From contig NZ_CANKYM010000002.1 in the NCBI RefSeq assembly GCF_947488185.1, forward strand, positions 682,001 to 746,000: a stretch of DNA of 64,000 bases, written 5' to 3'. The DNA comes from an uncultured Roseobacter sp. Its GTDB lineage: Bacteria > Pseudomonadota > Alphaproteobacteria > Rhodobacterales > Rhodobacteraceae. Below are positions 1-8,455 of this stretch, one piece after another; the first letter of the stretch is position 1; each line of letters begins with the position of its first letter. The position numbers and the translations under genes were made by a program. Below the pieces are notes generated by a model. That model was not told the origin of the DNA. It saw only the letters and a program-made list of their open reading frames with translations, and searched no databases.

Positions 1-1502
1 TCGACGGTGTGCTGGAAGAAAAGGACAACATCGACCAGCCCGACAACACGCGCGTCATGATGCTCTGGGGCCATGCGCCCAACTCGCAGACCCGTCAGAA
101 AGAAATGAAAACGGCGATGGAGAAGCTGGACATGATGGTGGTGGTCGATCCTTATCCGACCGTCTCTGCCGTCTTGCAGGACCGCGAGGATGGCGTCTAT
201 CTGCTGCCCGCCTGTACCCAGTTCGAGACACGCGGCTCTGCTACGGCCTCGAACCGGTCGCTTCAGTGGCGGGATAAGGTGGTTGATCCGATCTTTGAAT
301 CGCTGCCCGATCACACAATCATATCGATGTTTGCGAAAAAACTGGGCTTCCATGACAAGCTCTTCCGCAACATCGCGATGGACGGCGAAGAGCCGGTGAT
401 CGAGGACATCACCCGCGAGTTTAACCGCGGCATGTGGACCATCGGCTACACAGGCCAGAGCCCTGAGCGTCTGAAGATGCACATGGCAAACCAGCACACC
501 TTTGACCGCACCTCGCTGCGGGCGATTGGCGGGCCGGCGGATGGCGATTTCTATGGCATGCCATGGCCCTGCTGGGGCACGCCCGAGATGAACCATCCCG
601 GCACCGCGAACCTCTATGACATGTCGCTGCCGGTGGCAGAGGGTGGTCTGGCGTTCCGTGCACGTTTCGGCGTGGAGCGGGATGGCGACAACCTTCTGGC
701 CGAAGGGGTCTCCAACCCCGGGGCGGAAATTCAGGATGGCTATCCTGAGTTCACCATGCAGATGCTCATGGATCTCGGCTGGGACGGTGATCTGACGGCG
801 GATGAACGTGCCGCGATTGATGCGGTGGCGGGACCCAAGACCAACTGGAAAACCGACCTCTCGGGCGGTATCCAGCGGGTGGCGATCAAGCATGGCTGTG
901 CGCCCTTCGGTAACGCTAAGGCCCGCGCGGTTGTCTGGACCTTCCCCGATCCGGTGCCGGTGCACCGCGAACCGCTTTACACCAACCGGCGGGACCTCGT
1001 GGCCGACTATCCGACCTACGAGGACAAGAAGTTCTGGCGCCTGCCGACCATGTACAGGTCGATCCAGGAAAAGGACTTCAGCCAGGAGTATCCGATGATC
1101 CTGACCTCGGGTCGTCTGGTCGAATACGAAGGTGGCGGCGACGAATCCCGCTCCAACCCATGGCTGGCGGAACTCCAGCAGGACATGTTTGTCGAGGTGA
1201 ACCCGCGCGATGCCAACAATCTTGGCCTGCGCGATGGCGAACAGGTCTGGGTCGAAGGCCCCGAAGGTGGCAAGGTCAAAGTGATGGCCATGGTCACCGA
1301 ACGGGTCGAGGCGGGCGTGGCCTTCATGCCCTTCCACTTCGGCGGGCATCTGGAGGGGGTCGATTTGCGGGACAAGTATCCCGAAGGGGCCGATCCTTAC
1401 GTGTTGGGCGAGGCGTCCAATACTGCACAGACCTATGGCTATGACAGCGTGACCCAGATGCAAGAGACGAAATCGACGCTCTGCAAAATCTGGGCAGCGT
1501 AA
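1..1502 (+). CDS. fdhA: Formate dehydrogenase alpha subunit (molybdopterin), 5'-truncated by the window edge
   Basis: Catalytic subunit of a respiratory formate dehydrogenase, oxidising formate to CO2 at a molybdopterin guanine dinucleotide cofactor. The frame is open to the window edge (codons from base 3), so only about 500 C-terminal residues are present; the N-terminal FeS motif and Mo ligand lie outside. The last ~130 residues are the molybdopterin dinucleotide-binding domain, with the FDH-typical stretches MILTSGR, MPFHFGG and DPYVLGEASNTA, then YGYDSVTQMQE close to the end. The FeS subunit gene starts 15 bases later and the cytochrome b subunit follows, which is the usual alpha-beta-gamma order. 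Assignment to formate rather than another DMSO-reductase-family substrate rests on the C-terminal motifs and the neighbours. Confidence 0.9.
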   Translation, partial: DGVLEEKDNIDQPDNTRVMMLWGHAPNSQTRQKEMKTAMEKLDMMVVVDPYPTVSAVLQDREDGVYLLPACTQFETRGSATASNRSLQWRDKVVDPIFESLPDHTIISMFAKKLGFHDKLFRNIAMDGEEPVIEDITREFNRGMWTIGYTGQSPERLKMHMANQHTFDRTSLRAIGGPADGDFYGMPWPCWGTPEMNHPGTANLYDMSLPVAEGGLAFRARFGVERDGDNLLAEGVSNPGAEIQDGYPEFTMQMLMDLGWDGDLTADERAAIDAVAGPKTNWKTDLSGGIQRVAIKHGCAPFGNAKARAVVWTFPDPVPVHREPLYTNRRDLVADYPTYEDKKFWRLPTMYRSIQEKDFSQEYPMILTSGRLVEYEGGGDESRSNPWLAELQQDMFVEVNPRDANNLGLRDGEQVWVEGPEGGKVKVMAMVTERVEAGVAFMPFHFGGHLEGVDLRDKYPEGADPYVLGEASNTAQTYGYDSVTQMQETKSTLCKIWAA

Positions 1503-1517
1503 GGGAGGACATGAATA

Positions 1518-2114
1518 ATGGCCGCTAGAGCAAAATTTCTCGTCGACGCTGAACGCTGCATCGAATGCAACGCCTGCGTCACCGCCTGTAAGAACGAGCA
1601 CGAAGTGCCGTGGGGCATCAACCGCCGCAAGGTCGTGACGATCAATGACGGCAAGCCGGGAGAACGTTCGATCTCCGTCGCCTGCATGCATTGTTCGGAC
1701 GCGCCTTGTATGGCCGTCTGTCCGGTGGATTGCTTCTACCAGAACGAAGAAGGCGTGGTGCTGCACTCCAAGGACCTCTGCATCGGCTGCGGATATTGCT
1801 TCTATGCATGCCCCTTCGGTGCGCCCCAGTTCCCGCAAGCGGGCAACTTCGGATCCCGTGGCAAGATGGACAAGTGTACGTTCTGTGCGGGCGGACCGGA
1901 GGAGAACAACTCCACCGCCGAATTCGCCAAATACGGGCGCAACCGGATCGCCGAGGGCAAACTGCCAATCTGCGCCGAGATGTGCGCGACCAAGGCGTTG
2001 CTGGCCGGAGATGGTGACATCGTCGCCAATATCTACCGTGAGCGCGTCGTGGCCCGTGGCTTCGGGTCCGGTGCCTGGGGATGGGGCACGGCCTACGACC
2101 AGAAAGGCGGTTGA
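1518..2114 (+). CDS. fdh3B: Formate dehydrogenase FDH3-type beta subunit, four-cluster ferredoxin
   Basis: Electron-transfer subunit of 198 residues that should pass electrons from the molybdenum subunit to the membrane cytochrome b. Four cysteine groups are visible: C14-C17-C20-C24, C56-C59-C64-C68, C88-C91-C94-C98 and C120-C123 with C152-C156. This is the layout of the four-[4Fe-4S] DmsB/FdnH-type family. It lacks the C-terminal transmembrane anchor of FdnH/FdoH proteins, and its length fits FDH3 beta subunits. A ribosome-binding site (GGGAGGA) sits just after the alpha stop codon, 15 bases between the two genes. The subunit role is firm; the FDH3 subclass is from memory of the family. Confidence 0.9.
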   Translation: MAARAKFLVDAERCIECNACVTACKNEHEVPWGINRRKVVTINDGKPGERSISVACMHCSDAPCMAVCPVDCFYQNEEGVVLHSKDLCIGCGYCFYACPFGAPQFPQAGNFGSRGKMDKCTFCAGGPEENNSTAEFAKYGRNRIAEGKLPICAEMCATKALLAGDGDIVANIYRERVVARGFGSGAWGWGTAYDQKGG

Positions 2115-2142
2115 CCTTCGCCTTAAGGTTGTGAACTCTTCA

Positions 2143-2167
2143 GGGGCGGCTCTATCGGGGCCGCCCC
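2143..2167 (+). other. GC-rich intercistronic hairpin
   Basis: Perfect 8-bp arms GGGGCGGC (2143-2150) and GCCGCCCC (2160-2167) around a 9-base loop, between the FeS and cytochrome subunit genes. No T-run follows, so it is not a classical terminator; it may stabilise the upstream mRNA or partly attenuate transcription. Confidence 0.4.
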
Positions 2168-2188
2168 GTGCGTCTGAGAGAACAGGAT

Positions 2189-3376
2189 ATGTCCATGCTC
2201 CGATTTCTGTGTCTGCTGGTTTTGACTTTTTGCCTCGCCGTGGGCGTTCAGGCGCAGGAGGCGGCCCCCGTTGACCGCAGCGCGACCGGCGGCGCGCAGA
2301 CGCTCGAGGATATTCTCAAGCGTCAGGAAGGCCTCAAGATTGATGACAGCTTCCGCAGCGGGCTCACGGGTAATCCTGATAACGCGGCGGCCAAAACCGA
2401 TCAATTGGGCACCCTGGGCGGGGCATCGGACCCGGATCTCTGGCGGGCCTACCGCTACAATTCGGCGGCTATCACGACTCAAGCCCGCGGGCCTGCCGCC
2501 GATGTGCTGATCCAGGACGGCGGCATGCGCTGGCTTCTGTTACGAGAGGGGCCACTGCTGACCTATGGCGGCGCGCTTATGGGTGGTATGGTCATACTGC
2601 TTGCCCTGTTCTACCTGATCCGCGGTCGCATTCGCATCGATGGCGAAAAGACGGGCCAAACCATCCTGCGGTTCAAGGCGGCTGAACGTTTTGCCCATTG
2701 GTTGTTGGCCGGGTCCTTCATCATCTTGGGCATCACCGGCCTTATCACACTGGCAGGGCGCAAGCTGCTGATCCCGGCCTTCGGTCCTGAAGCCTTCGCA
2801 ACGCTGGCGATGGGGTCCAAGTGGGTGCACAATAACATCTCATGGGCCTTCATGCTGGCGCTGATCCTCGTCTTTGTCTTCTGGGTGGTGCACAACCTGC
2901 CGGACCGGACAGACATCAACTGGATCCTGAAAGGCGGCGGCATCTTTGGCGGCGGCCACCCCCCGGCCAAGAAATTCAACGCAGGTCAAAAGCTGATCTT
3001 CTGGTCAGTCATTCTGCTGGGCGGCTCCATTTCCGTCTCCGGTCTCTCGCTGCTGTTCCCCTTCGAGATGCCGATGTTCGCCGTGACCTTCGAAAAGCTC
3101 AACGCCGTGGGGCTACCGCAACTGCTGGGCCTGGGGGAGTTGAACACCGCGCTCGCCCCGCATGAGGAAATGCAATACGCCCAGCTCTGGCATGCCATCG
3201 TCAGCTTTGTGCTGATGGCGATCATCATCGCTCATATCTACATCGGTTCGGTCGGTATGGAAGGGGCCTATGCGGCCATGGGGGACGGCGAGGTAGAACT
3301 GCAGTGGGCGCGTGAACACCACAGCATCTGGACCGCCGAAGTCGAAGAGCAGCAATCAAAGGCGGGCAAAGCATGA
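2189..3376 (+). CDS. Formate dehydrogenase gamma subunit, cytochrome b556 type
   Basis: Membrane cytochrome b that takes electrons from the FeS subunit to the quinone pool. The ATG at 2189 begins a clear signal peptide (hydrophobic LRFLCLLVLTFCLAVG, then VQAQEA), followed by about 100 mostly polar residues. Four main hydrophobic segments follow (near LLTYGGALMGGMVILLALFY, FAHWLLAGSFIILGITG, WAFMLALILVFVFWVV and AIVSFVLMAIIIAHIYIG). Histidines within or next to these segments (AERFAHW, HNLPD, LWHA, AHIYIG) are candidates for the two b hemes. An upstream in-frame GTG at 2168 exists but would add residues before the signal peptide. 395 residues; ends in a 4-base ATGA overlap with the next small gene. 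Confidence 0.88.
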   Translation: MSMLRFLCLLVLTFCLAVGVQAQEAAPVDRSATGGAQTLEDILKRQEGLKIDDSFRSGLTGNPDNAAAKTDQLGTLGGASDPDLWRAYRYNSAAITTQARGPAADVLIQDGGMRWLLLREGPLLTYGGALMGGMVILLALFYLIRGRIRIDGEKTGQTILRFKAAERFAHWLLAGSFIILGITGLITLAGRKLLIPAFGPEAFATLAMGSKWVHNNISWAFMLALILVFVFWVVHNLPDRTDINWILKGGGIFGGGHPPAKKFNAGQKLIFWSVILLGGSISVSGLSLLFPFEMPMFAVTFEKLNAVGLPQLLGLGELNTALAPHEEMQYAQLWHAIVSFVLMAIIIAHIYIGSVGMEGAYAAMGDGEVELQWAREHHSIWTAEVEEQQSKAGKA

Positions 3377-3501
3377 GAGAGATTGTTCTTGCCTGTGTCG
3401 CCATGGTCGTCATCGCGGTGGGTGCGAATTTCGCCTTGAACGAGGCTGGATTCTCGGCTGCGGAACAAGGCACTGGTCAGGCGGTACGGCTCGACGACTG
3501 A
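3373..3501 (+). CDS. 42-residue single-span membrane peptide closing the formate dehydrogenase operon
   Basis: ATG at 3373 overlaps the gamma-subunit stop as ATGA, and the frame runs 42 codons to TGA at 3499-3501. The product is a short hydrophobic helix (residues 3-20, REIVLACVAMVVIAVGANFA) followed by a polar tail that ends RLDD. The translational coupling and the membrane-anchor composition suggest a real accessory peptide of the complex, as small extra subunits often are in respiratory enzymes. I do not recognise a named family. It also ends only two bases before the convergent regulator, which leaves no room for a terminator. Confidence 0.6.
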   Translation: MREIVLACVAMVVIAVGANFALNEAGFSAAEQGTGQAVRLDD

Positions 3502-3503
3502 CC

Positions 3504-4160
3504 CTATTGCGCCGCGGTGCGCAGTTCCGTCATCAGATGGCGGAACTTTTCGCCCTGAATACCCACGTGATCGCGCAATGCAGTGGCGGCACGGGCGTCA
3601 TCCCCTGACCGCAGCGCCGCGACAATCTCCTCATGTTCCCCCATCGACTGCGCCAGGCGTCCGCGCAGCCGGAGCTGGAGCCTGCGGAAAGGTTTCAGCC
3701 TGCGGTGCAGCCGCAGGGCCTGCCCGGCGAGATAGCTGTTGCCGGATTGCGCATAGATCGTGTGATGAAACCGCTCGTTCTCGCGGTAGTAGGCGTCGGT
3801 ATCCTGTGACGCCATCGCCGCGCGGCAGAGATCATTGGCCTGTTCCAACTCCGCCAGCGCCTCATCCGAGATGCGGCGCGCGGCCAGACGCCCACAGACG
3901 GCCTCGATCTCGGCCATGGTTTCGAACATCTCCATCAGTTCCACGGGGCCCGGTTGGCGTACGAAAACCCCGCGACGGGGAAGTTGCTCGGCGATGCCGG
4001 AGGCCACCAACCGCTGCAAAGCTTCGCGGATGGGAGTGCGGGAGACACCGAACTGTTTGGCCAGCCGGATTTCATCCAGCCGGTCGCCATCATTGAATTG
4101 ACCGGTAAAGACCAGCTCCTCCAGCGCGTCCGCTATTCTGTCTGCATGCCTGACATCCAT
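3504..4160 (-). CDS. matR: GntR/FCD-family regulator, probable MatR of the malonate locus
   Basis: 218-residue transcription factor. The N-terminal winged helix (residues ~5-70) includes the GntR signature around DRLDEIRLAKQFGVSRTPIREALQ and the wing PRRGVFV. An all-helical FCD ligand domain follows (~75-215), with FHHTIY and a late DHV motif carrying candidate metal-ligand histidines. It diverges from the TRAP/malonyl-CoA genes and the shared gap holds TTGTATACAA. In rhizobia a GntR protein (MatR) controls matABC through a very similar palindrome and responds to malonate, so the same role is inferred here. The stop lies two bases from the small formate dehydrogenase peptide (convergent). Confidence 0.82.
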   Translation of the reverse strand: MDVRHADRIADALEELVFTGQFNDGDRLDEIRLAKQFGVSRTPIREALQRLVASGIAEQLPRRGVFVRQPGPVELMEMFETMAEIEAVCGRLAARRISDEALAELEQANDLCRAAMASQDTDAYYRENERFHHTIYAQSGNSYLAGQALRLHRRLKPFRRLQLRLRGRLAQSMGEHEEIVAALRSGDDARAATALRDHVGIQGEKFRHLMTELRTAAQ

Positions 4161-4203
4161 GCGCTCACTTTAGGCTGAAACCACGTGTGCGACAATCACT
4201 TTA

Positions 4204-4213
4204 TTGTATACAA
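4204..4213. promoter_or_regulatory. TTGTATACAA operator, probable MatR site
   Basis: Perfect 10-bp palindrome in the divergent gap between the GntR gene (start 4160) and the TRAP binding-protein gene (start 4293). It fits the GntR/FCD consensus and the core of the MatR site known in rhizobial mat operons (TTGTATACA). Inferred to control both directions. Confidence 0.7.
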
Positions 4214-4292
4214 AAATGTTGACTCTGAATGCGAGAGGTTAAATGCTGACATATCGGCCGGAGCTATCTCACCGGCATTCTGGGAGGAAAAA

Positions 4293-5279
4293 ATGAGAAG
4301 ATCACTGCTTTCCGCAGCGCTTGCTGCCATTCTCGCCACCGGCGCTGCCACCGCGCAGGCGACCGAGTTGCGCCTGTCACATCAATGGTCCAACAAGGAC
4401 GTACGCCATCAGGTGGCTCAGATCATCGCGGATGAGGTCGCCGCCGCAGATGTCGATCTGGAGATCAAGATTTTCGGCTCCAAATCGCTGTTTAAACCGC
4501 GCGAGCAATACAAACCCCTCAGCCGCGGACAGCTGGATATGACCGTGCTGCCGTTGAGCTATGCCGGTGGCCAGCAGCCTGCCTATAACCTGACGCTGAT
4601 GCCGGGGCTGGTGAAAAATCACGACCATGCGGCGCGTCTGAGCGACAGCCCCTTCATGGAGGCGCTGGAAGCGAAGATGGCCGATGACGATGTCATGGTG
4701 CTGGTGCACGGCTATCTGGCGGGCGGTTTTGTGGGTAAAGACAAATGCATCACCAATCCCGAGGACGTGGTCGGTCAGCAGACCCGCGCTGCGGGCAAGG
4801 CCTTCGAGCAGATGCTGGCGGGGGCAGGGGCCTCCATCGCTTCCATGGCCTCTTCCGAGATCTACAACGCCATGCAGACCGGCGTTCTGACGGCGGCGAA
4901 TACCTCGTCCTCGTCCTTCGTCTCCTACCGGATTTACGAGCAGGTTTCGTGCTATACCCCGGCCTCGGATGTGGCCTTGTGGTTCATGTATCAGCCGGTG
5001 CTCATGAATAAATCCACCTTTGACGGGTTGAGTGACGCCCAGCAGACAGCCCTGCTGGAAGCCTCTGAAAAGGCCGAAGCCTTCTATCTGGAAGAGGCGA
5101 AAAAGCAGGACGCGGCTTCCGTGAAGGTGTTCGAGGACGCCGGTGTCGAGATTGCACAGATGACGGCGGAAGATTTCGCCGCCTGGCAGGCGGTTGCACA
5201 GGAGACATCGTTCAAGGCCTTCGTCGAAGAAGTGCCGGACGGGCAAGCGCTGCTCGATATGGCGCTGGCCGTCGAATAA
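4293..5279 (+). CDS. TRAP transporter periplasmic binding protein (DctP family), probably for malonate
   Basis: Solute receptor of a tripartite ATP-independent periplasmic transporter, 328 residues. ATG at 4293 follows a strong GGAGG at 4284-4288 and begins a Sec signal peptide ending near ATAQATE; a GTG further upstream (4185) would put polar sequence before it. The mature protein starts with the family's LRLSHQW strand and has an expected ligand-arginine region (QTRAAGKAFEQM). The two membrane subunits follow after a terminator-like hairpin, then malonyl-CoA decarboxylase and malonyl-CoA synthetase, so the substrate is inferred to be malonate or a close analogue. Confidence 0.88.
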   Translation: MRRSLLSAALAAILATGAATAQATELRLSHQWSNKDVRHQVAQIIADEVAAADVDLEIKIFGSKSLFKPREQYKPLSRGQLDMTVLPLSYAGGQQPAYNLTLMPGLVKNHDHAARLSDSPFMEALEAKMADDDVMVLVHGYLAGGFVGKDKCITNPEDVVGQQTRAAGKAFEQMLAGAGASIASMASSEIYNAMQTGVLTAANTSSSSFVSYRIYEQVSCYTPASDVALWFMYQPVLMNKSTFDGLSDAQQTALLEASEKAEAFYLEEAKKQDAASVKVFEDAGVEIAQMTAEDFAAWQAVAQETSFKAFVEEVPDGQALLDMALAVE

Positions 5280-5288
5280 CCAACCTCC

Positions 5289-5317
5289 GGGCGGCGCGCA
5301 ATCGCCGCCCCATTTTT
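5289..5317 (+). terminator. Intrinsic terminator-like hairpin after the binding-protein gene
   Basis: Arms GGGCGGCG (5289-5296) and CGCCGCCC (5303-5310) with a 6-base loop, then CATTTTT. It lies inside the operon, between the receptor gene and the membrane-subunit genes, and would let the receptor be made in excess by partial termination. Confidence 0.65.
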
Positions 5318-5339
5318 CTCTGATCCTTCAGGAGCGCTC

Positions 5340-5888
5340 ATGGCTGGTCAATCCTCTGCCACGGATACGCACGTCGGCAATCATCCTTTCCTGCGTGCGG
5401 TCGCCGCTCTGTCGACAGTCGCCGGGTGGTGCTCTGCCGCGATGATCGTGACCGCTGTGGCGATCACCTGCCAGATGATCTTTGTGCGCTTTGTCCTGAA
5501 TGGCTCCACTGTCTGGCAGACCGAAATGGTCATCTACCTGGTGATCGGTGCGACACTGGTGGGCCTGCCTTACGTACAGCGCTTGAGGGGGCATGTGAAC
5601 GTCGATCTGATCCCGCTTGCCCTGCCGATGCGGGCGCGTCGGGCACTGGCTGTGCTGACCCTGTCACTCTCCATCGCGATCATCGGCGTCATGCTCTGGT
5701 ACGGGTACGACTACTGGCATTTCGCCTGGGATCGGGGGTGGAAGTCGGACACCGTCTGGGGCGTGCGGTTGTGGATTCCCTATCTGGCGCTGCCGGTGGG
5801 CTTCGGCCTGTTGATGCTCCAGCTGATTGCGGATCTGGTGGGCGTGCTGACCGGCACTGAGAAGCCGTTTGGGCTGGAGGACAACTGA
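5340..5888 (+). CDS. TRAP transporter small membrane subunit (DctQ family)
   Basis: 182-residue protein with four predicted membrane helices (around residues 25-50, 57-78, 97-120 and 140-165), the standard DctQ/YiaM fold that partners the large permease. The N-terminal ~20 residues are polar. It contains the family-typical stretch TEMVIYLVIGATLVGLPY followed by a VNVDL loop. ATG at 5340 follows a CAGGAG Shine-Dalgarno. The stop codon overlaps the next gene's ATG by one base (TGATG), so the two subunits are translationally coupled. Confidence 0.88.
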   Translation: MAGQSSATDTHVGNHPFLRAVAALSTVAGWCSAAMIVTAVAITCQMIFVRFVLNGSTVWQTEMVIYLVIGATLVGLPYVQRLRGHVNVDLIPLALPMRARRALAVLTLSLSIAIIGVMLWYGYDYWHFAWDRGWKSDTVWGVRLWIPYLALPVGFGLLMLQLIADLVGVLTGTEKPFGLEDN

Positions 5889-7204
5889 TGGATCCGCTTG
5901 TCCTTGGCGCGCTGGTCGCCCTCTCCACCATCATCGTCCTTTTCTCCGGCGTGTCGGTCGCCATCGGATTGCTGATCGTCTCCGCCGGTTTCCTGATGAT
6001 CTTCGACGGGCTGCGCAGCCTTGAGCTGATGCCTGAAATCCTCTTTGGCAAGCTCGACAATTTCGCGCTGCTCTCCATCCCGATGTTCATCATCATGGGC
6101 GCGTCCATCGCTTCGACGCGGGCCGGGGCGGACCTTTATGAGGCGCTCGAACGCTGGTTGACCCGCGTGCCCGGCGGGCTGGTGATTTCCAACCTCGGGG
6201 CCTGTGCGCTTTTTGCCGCCATGTCCGGGTCGAGCCCGGCCACCTGCGCGGCCATCGGCAAGATGGGCATCCCGGAGATGCGCAAGCGCGGCTACCCGGA
6301 TGGTGTGGCTGCAGGCTCCATCGCGGCGGGCGGCACGCTGGGCATCCTGATCCCGCCGTCGGTCACGATGATCGTCTACGGGATCGCGACGGAAACCTCG
6401 ATTGGCCGTCTGTTCCTTGCTGGCGTCATCCCCGGCCTGCTGCTGGTGGCGCTTTTCATGGTCTGGTCGCTCTATTCCACGTGGAAATCCGGCAACACCA
6501 CCCTGCTGACGGCGGGCAGCTATTCCTGGCGCGAAAGGTTCGAAATCCTGCCCCGGGTGCTGCCCTTCATCGGCATCATCATCGGTGTGCTCTACGCCAT
6601 GTACGGCGGCATCGCGACGCCTTCTGAAACAGCCGCCGTGGGCGCACTTTTGTGCCTGATCATCGCCATGGTGATCTATAAACTCTGGAGCCCCAAAGCG
6701 CTCTGGCACGTGCTGCGCGACAGCACCAAGGAAAGCGTGATGATCCTCTTCATCATCGCCGCCGCCGGTGTGTTTTCCTACATGCTCTCAAGCCTCTTTA
6801 TCACGCAATCCATCGCGGAATGGATCGGCACGCTGGAGGTCAACCGCTGGGTGTTGATGGGCACGGTCAACGTCTTTCTGCTGATCGCGGGGTTCTTTCT
6901 GCCGCCGGTCGCCGTGATCCTGATGGCAGCACCCATTCTGCTGCCGATCATCACCACGGCAGGGTTCGATCCGATCTGGTTCGCGGTGGTTCTGACGATC
7001 AACATGGAGATCGGGCTGATCAGCCCGCCCGTCGGTCTCAACCTCTACGTCATCAATGGCATCGCGCCTGACATTTCGCTCAAAACCATTTTGATGGGGT
7101 CGCTGCCCTTCGTGGCCTGTATGGTCATTGCCATTATCCTGTTGTGTATTTTCCCCGGCCTTGCGACCTGGCTGCCCGATGCCGTGATGGGGCCTGCGTT
7201 TTGA
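5888..7204 (+). CDS. TRAP transporter large permease (DctM family)
   Basis: 438 residues, about 12 hydrophobic segments, forming the sodium-coupled transport channel. Characteristic DctM stretches are visible: SIPMFIIMGA, MSGSSPATCAAIGKMGIPEM, GSIAAGGTLGILIPPS with the conserved double proline, TPSETAAVGAL and a C-terminal EIGLISPPVGLN. Length is normal for the family. It overlaps the small subunit by one base and the next gene (TTG start at 7201) by four bases, so transport and malonyl-CoA metabolism are coupled in one operon. Confidence 0.92.
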   Translation: MDPLVLGALVALSTIIVLFSGVSVAIGLLIVSAGFLMIFDGLRSLELMPEILFGKLDNFALLSIPMFIIMGASIASTRAGADLYEALERWLTRVPGGLVISNLGACALFAAMSGSSPATCAAIGKMGIPEMRKRGYPDGVAAGSIAAGGTLGILIPPSVTMIVYGIATETSIGRLFLAGVIPGLLLVALFMVWSLYSTWKSGNTTLLTAGSYSWRERFEILPRVLPFIGIIIGVLYAMYGGIATPSETAAVGALLCLIIAMVIYKLWSPKALWHVLRDSTKESVMILFIIAAAGVFSYMLSSLFITQSIAEWIGTLEVNRWVLMGTVNVFLLIAGFFLPPVAVILMAAPILLPIITTAGFDPIWFAVVLTINMEIGLISPPVGLNLYVINGIAPDISLKTILMGSLPFVACMVIAIILLCIFPGLATWLPDAVMGPAF

Positions 7205-8445
7205 GCTTTTTTGCCGATCTTCTTTCAACGGTTTTCGAGCGGCGCTACCGGAGCGCGCTGGAGCCTGACCTTGAGGGGCGTAGCATCGAAGAACTGTGCG
7301 GCGATTTGCTGGGCAGTTCCGGCGAAATATCGGGCGCGGTGACGGCTGGGCATATCCTGGACCGCTACGCTGCGATGGACCCCTCTGAAAAGCTGACGTT
7401 TTTCGAGTTTCTGGCGCAGGATATGGGCCTTGATGCCGACGAGGTGCGGCGCAGGCTGGCGGAGTTCGAGGCGGCGCCTTCCCGGCAAACTTACCGCGCG
7501 TTTTCTACCTCGGCAGAGCCCATGCGGCAGGAGTTGGCGCGGCGTCTCAACCAGATACCGGGGGCCACCGCGCGGCTGGTGCAGATGCGCGACGACCTTT
7601 TAGGTTTTGCCCGCAGCCATCCTAAGCTTGGCCCGGTGGATCACGATTTTCGGCACCTGCTTTCCTCGTGGTTCAATCGCGGCTTTCTCGTGCTGCGCCC
7701 GATTGACTGGGAAAGCCCGGCGGAGGTGCTGGAAAAGATCATCGCCTACGAGGCGGTGCACACCATCGACAGCTGGGACGATCTGCGCCGTCGGGTGCAG
7801 CCAAGCGACCGTCGTTGCTTTGCCTATTTCCACCCCGCCATGCCAAACGAGCCGCTGATTTTTGTCGAAGTTGCGCTGACACGGGGCGTGCCCGGATCGG
7901 TGCAGGAGCTCTTGTCGGACACGCGCGAGGAACTGGCCGCCGAAGATGCGGACACGGCCGTTTTCTATTCGATTTCCAACTGCCAGTCCGGGCTGGCGGG
8001 CATTTCCTTTGGCAACTCGCTCATCAAACAGGTGGTGGCCGATCTGTCGCGGGACCTGCCGGGGTTGGAGACTTTCGTGACCCTCTCGCCGATCCCCGGG
8101 TTGATGCAATGGATCGCGGAGACGGGTCAGCAGATGGGTGAAGCCCCCGCAGATCAACGCCAGCGTGGCGCGCAGTACCTTCTGGCCGCAAAGCGCGATG
8201 ATGGCAGCCCGCGTGACCCGGTGGCGCGGTTCCACTTGGGCAATGGCGCACTGATCCATGATGTGCACGCCGGTGCCGATCTGTCGCCCAACGGGATGGC
8301 GCAATCCGCAGGCGTCATGGTGAACTACCTTTACGACCGGGCCCTGATTGCGCAAAACCATGAAGGATATGCCGACGGCTACAAAGTTGCGGCGTCACCG
8401 CAAGTGCAGGCGCTTGCGGCGGCGGTGGATAAGACAAAGACTTGA
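7201..8445 (+). CDS. matA: Malonyl-CoA decarboxylase
   Basis: Converts malonyl-CoA to acetyl-CoA and CO2, the second step of malonate use. About 414 residues, with an N-terminal helical domain and a C-terminal GNAT-like catalytic domain. The catalytic region shows the family's FYSISNCQSGLAGISFGN (Ser that positions the carboxylate) and a later stretch with LIHDVHAGADLSPNG and GVMVNYLYD. I choose the TTG at 7201, which forms a TTGA overlap with the permease stop; an upstream start at 7144 would bury 19 residues in the permease gene. The next gene makes its substrate. Confidence 0.9.
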   Translation: MSFFADLLSTVFERRYRSALEPDLEGRSIEELCGDLLGSSGEISGAVTAGHILDRYAAMDPSEKLTFFEFLAQDMGLDADEVRRRLAEFEAAPSRQTYRAFSTSAEPMRQELARRLNQIPGATARLVQMRDDLLGFARSHPKLGPVDHDFRHLLSSWFNRGFLVLRPIDWESPAEVLEKIIAYEAVHTIDSWDDLRRRVQPSDRRCFAYFHPAMPNEPLIFVEVALTRGVPGSVQELLSDTREELAAEDADTAVFYSISNCQSGLAGISFGNSLIKQVVADLSRDLPGLETFVTLSPIPGLMQWIAETGQQMGEAPADQRQRGAQYLLAAKRDDGSPRDPVARFHLGNGALIHDVHAGADLSPNGMAQSAGVMVNYLYDRALIAQNHEGYADGYKVAASPQVQALAAAVDKTKT

Positions 8446-8455
8446 GGACATCACA

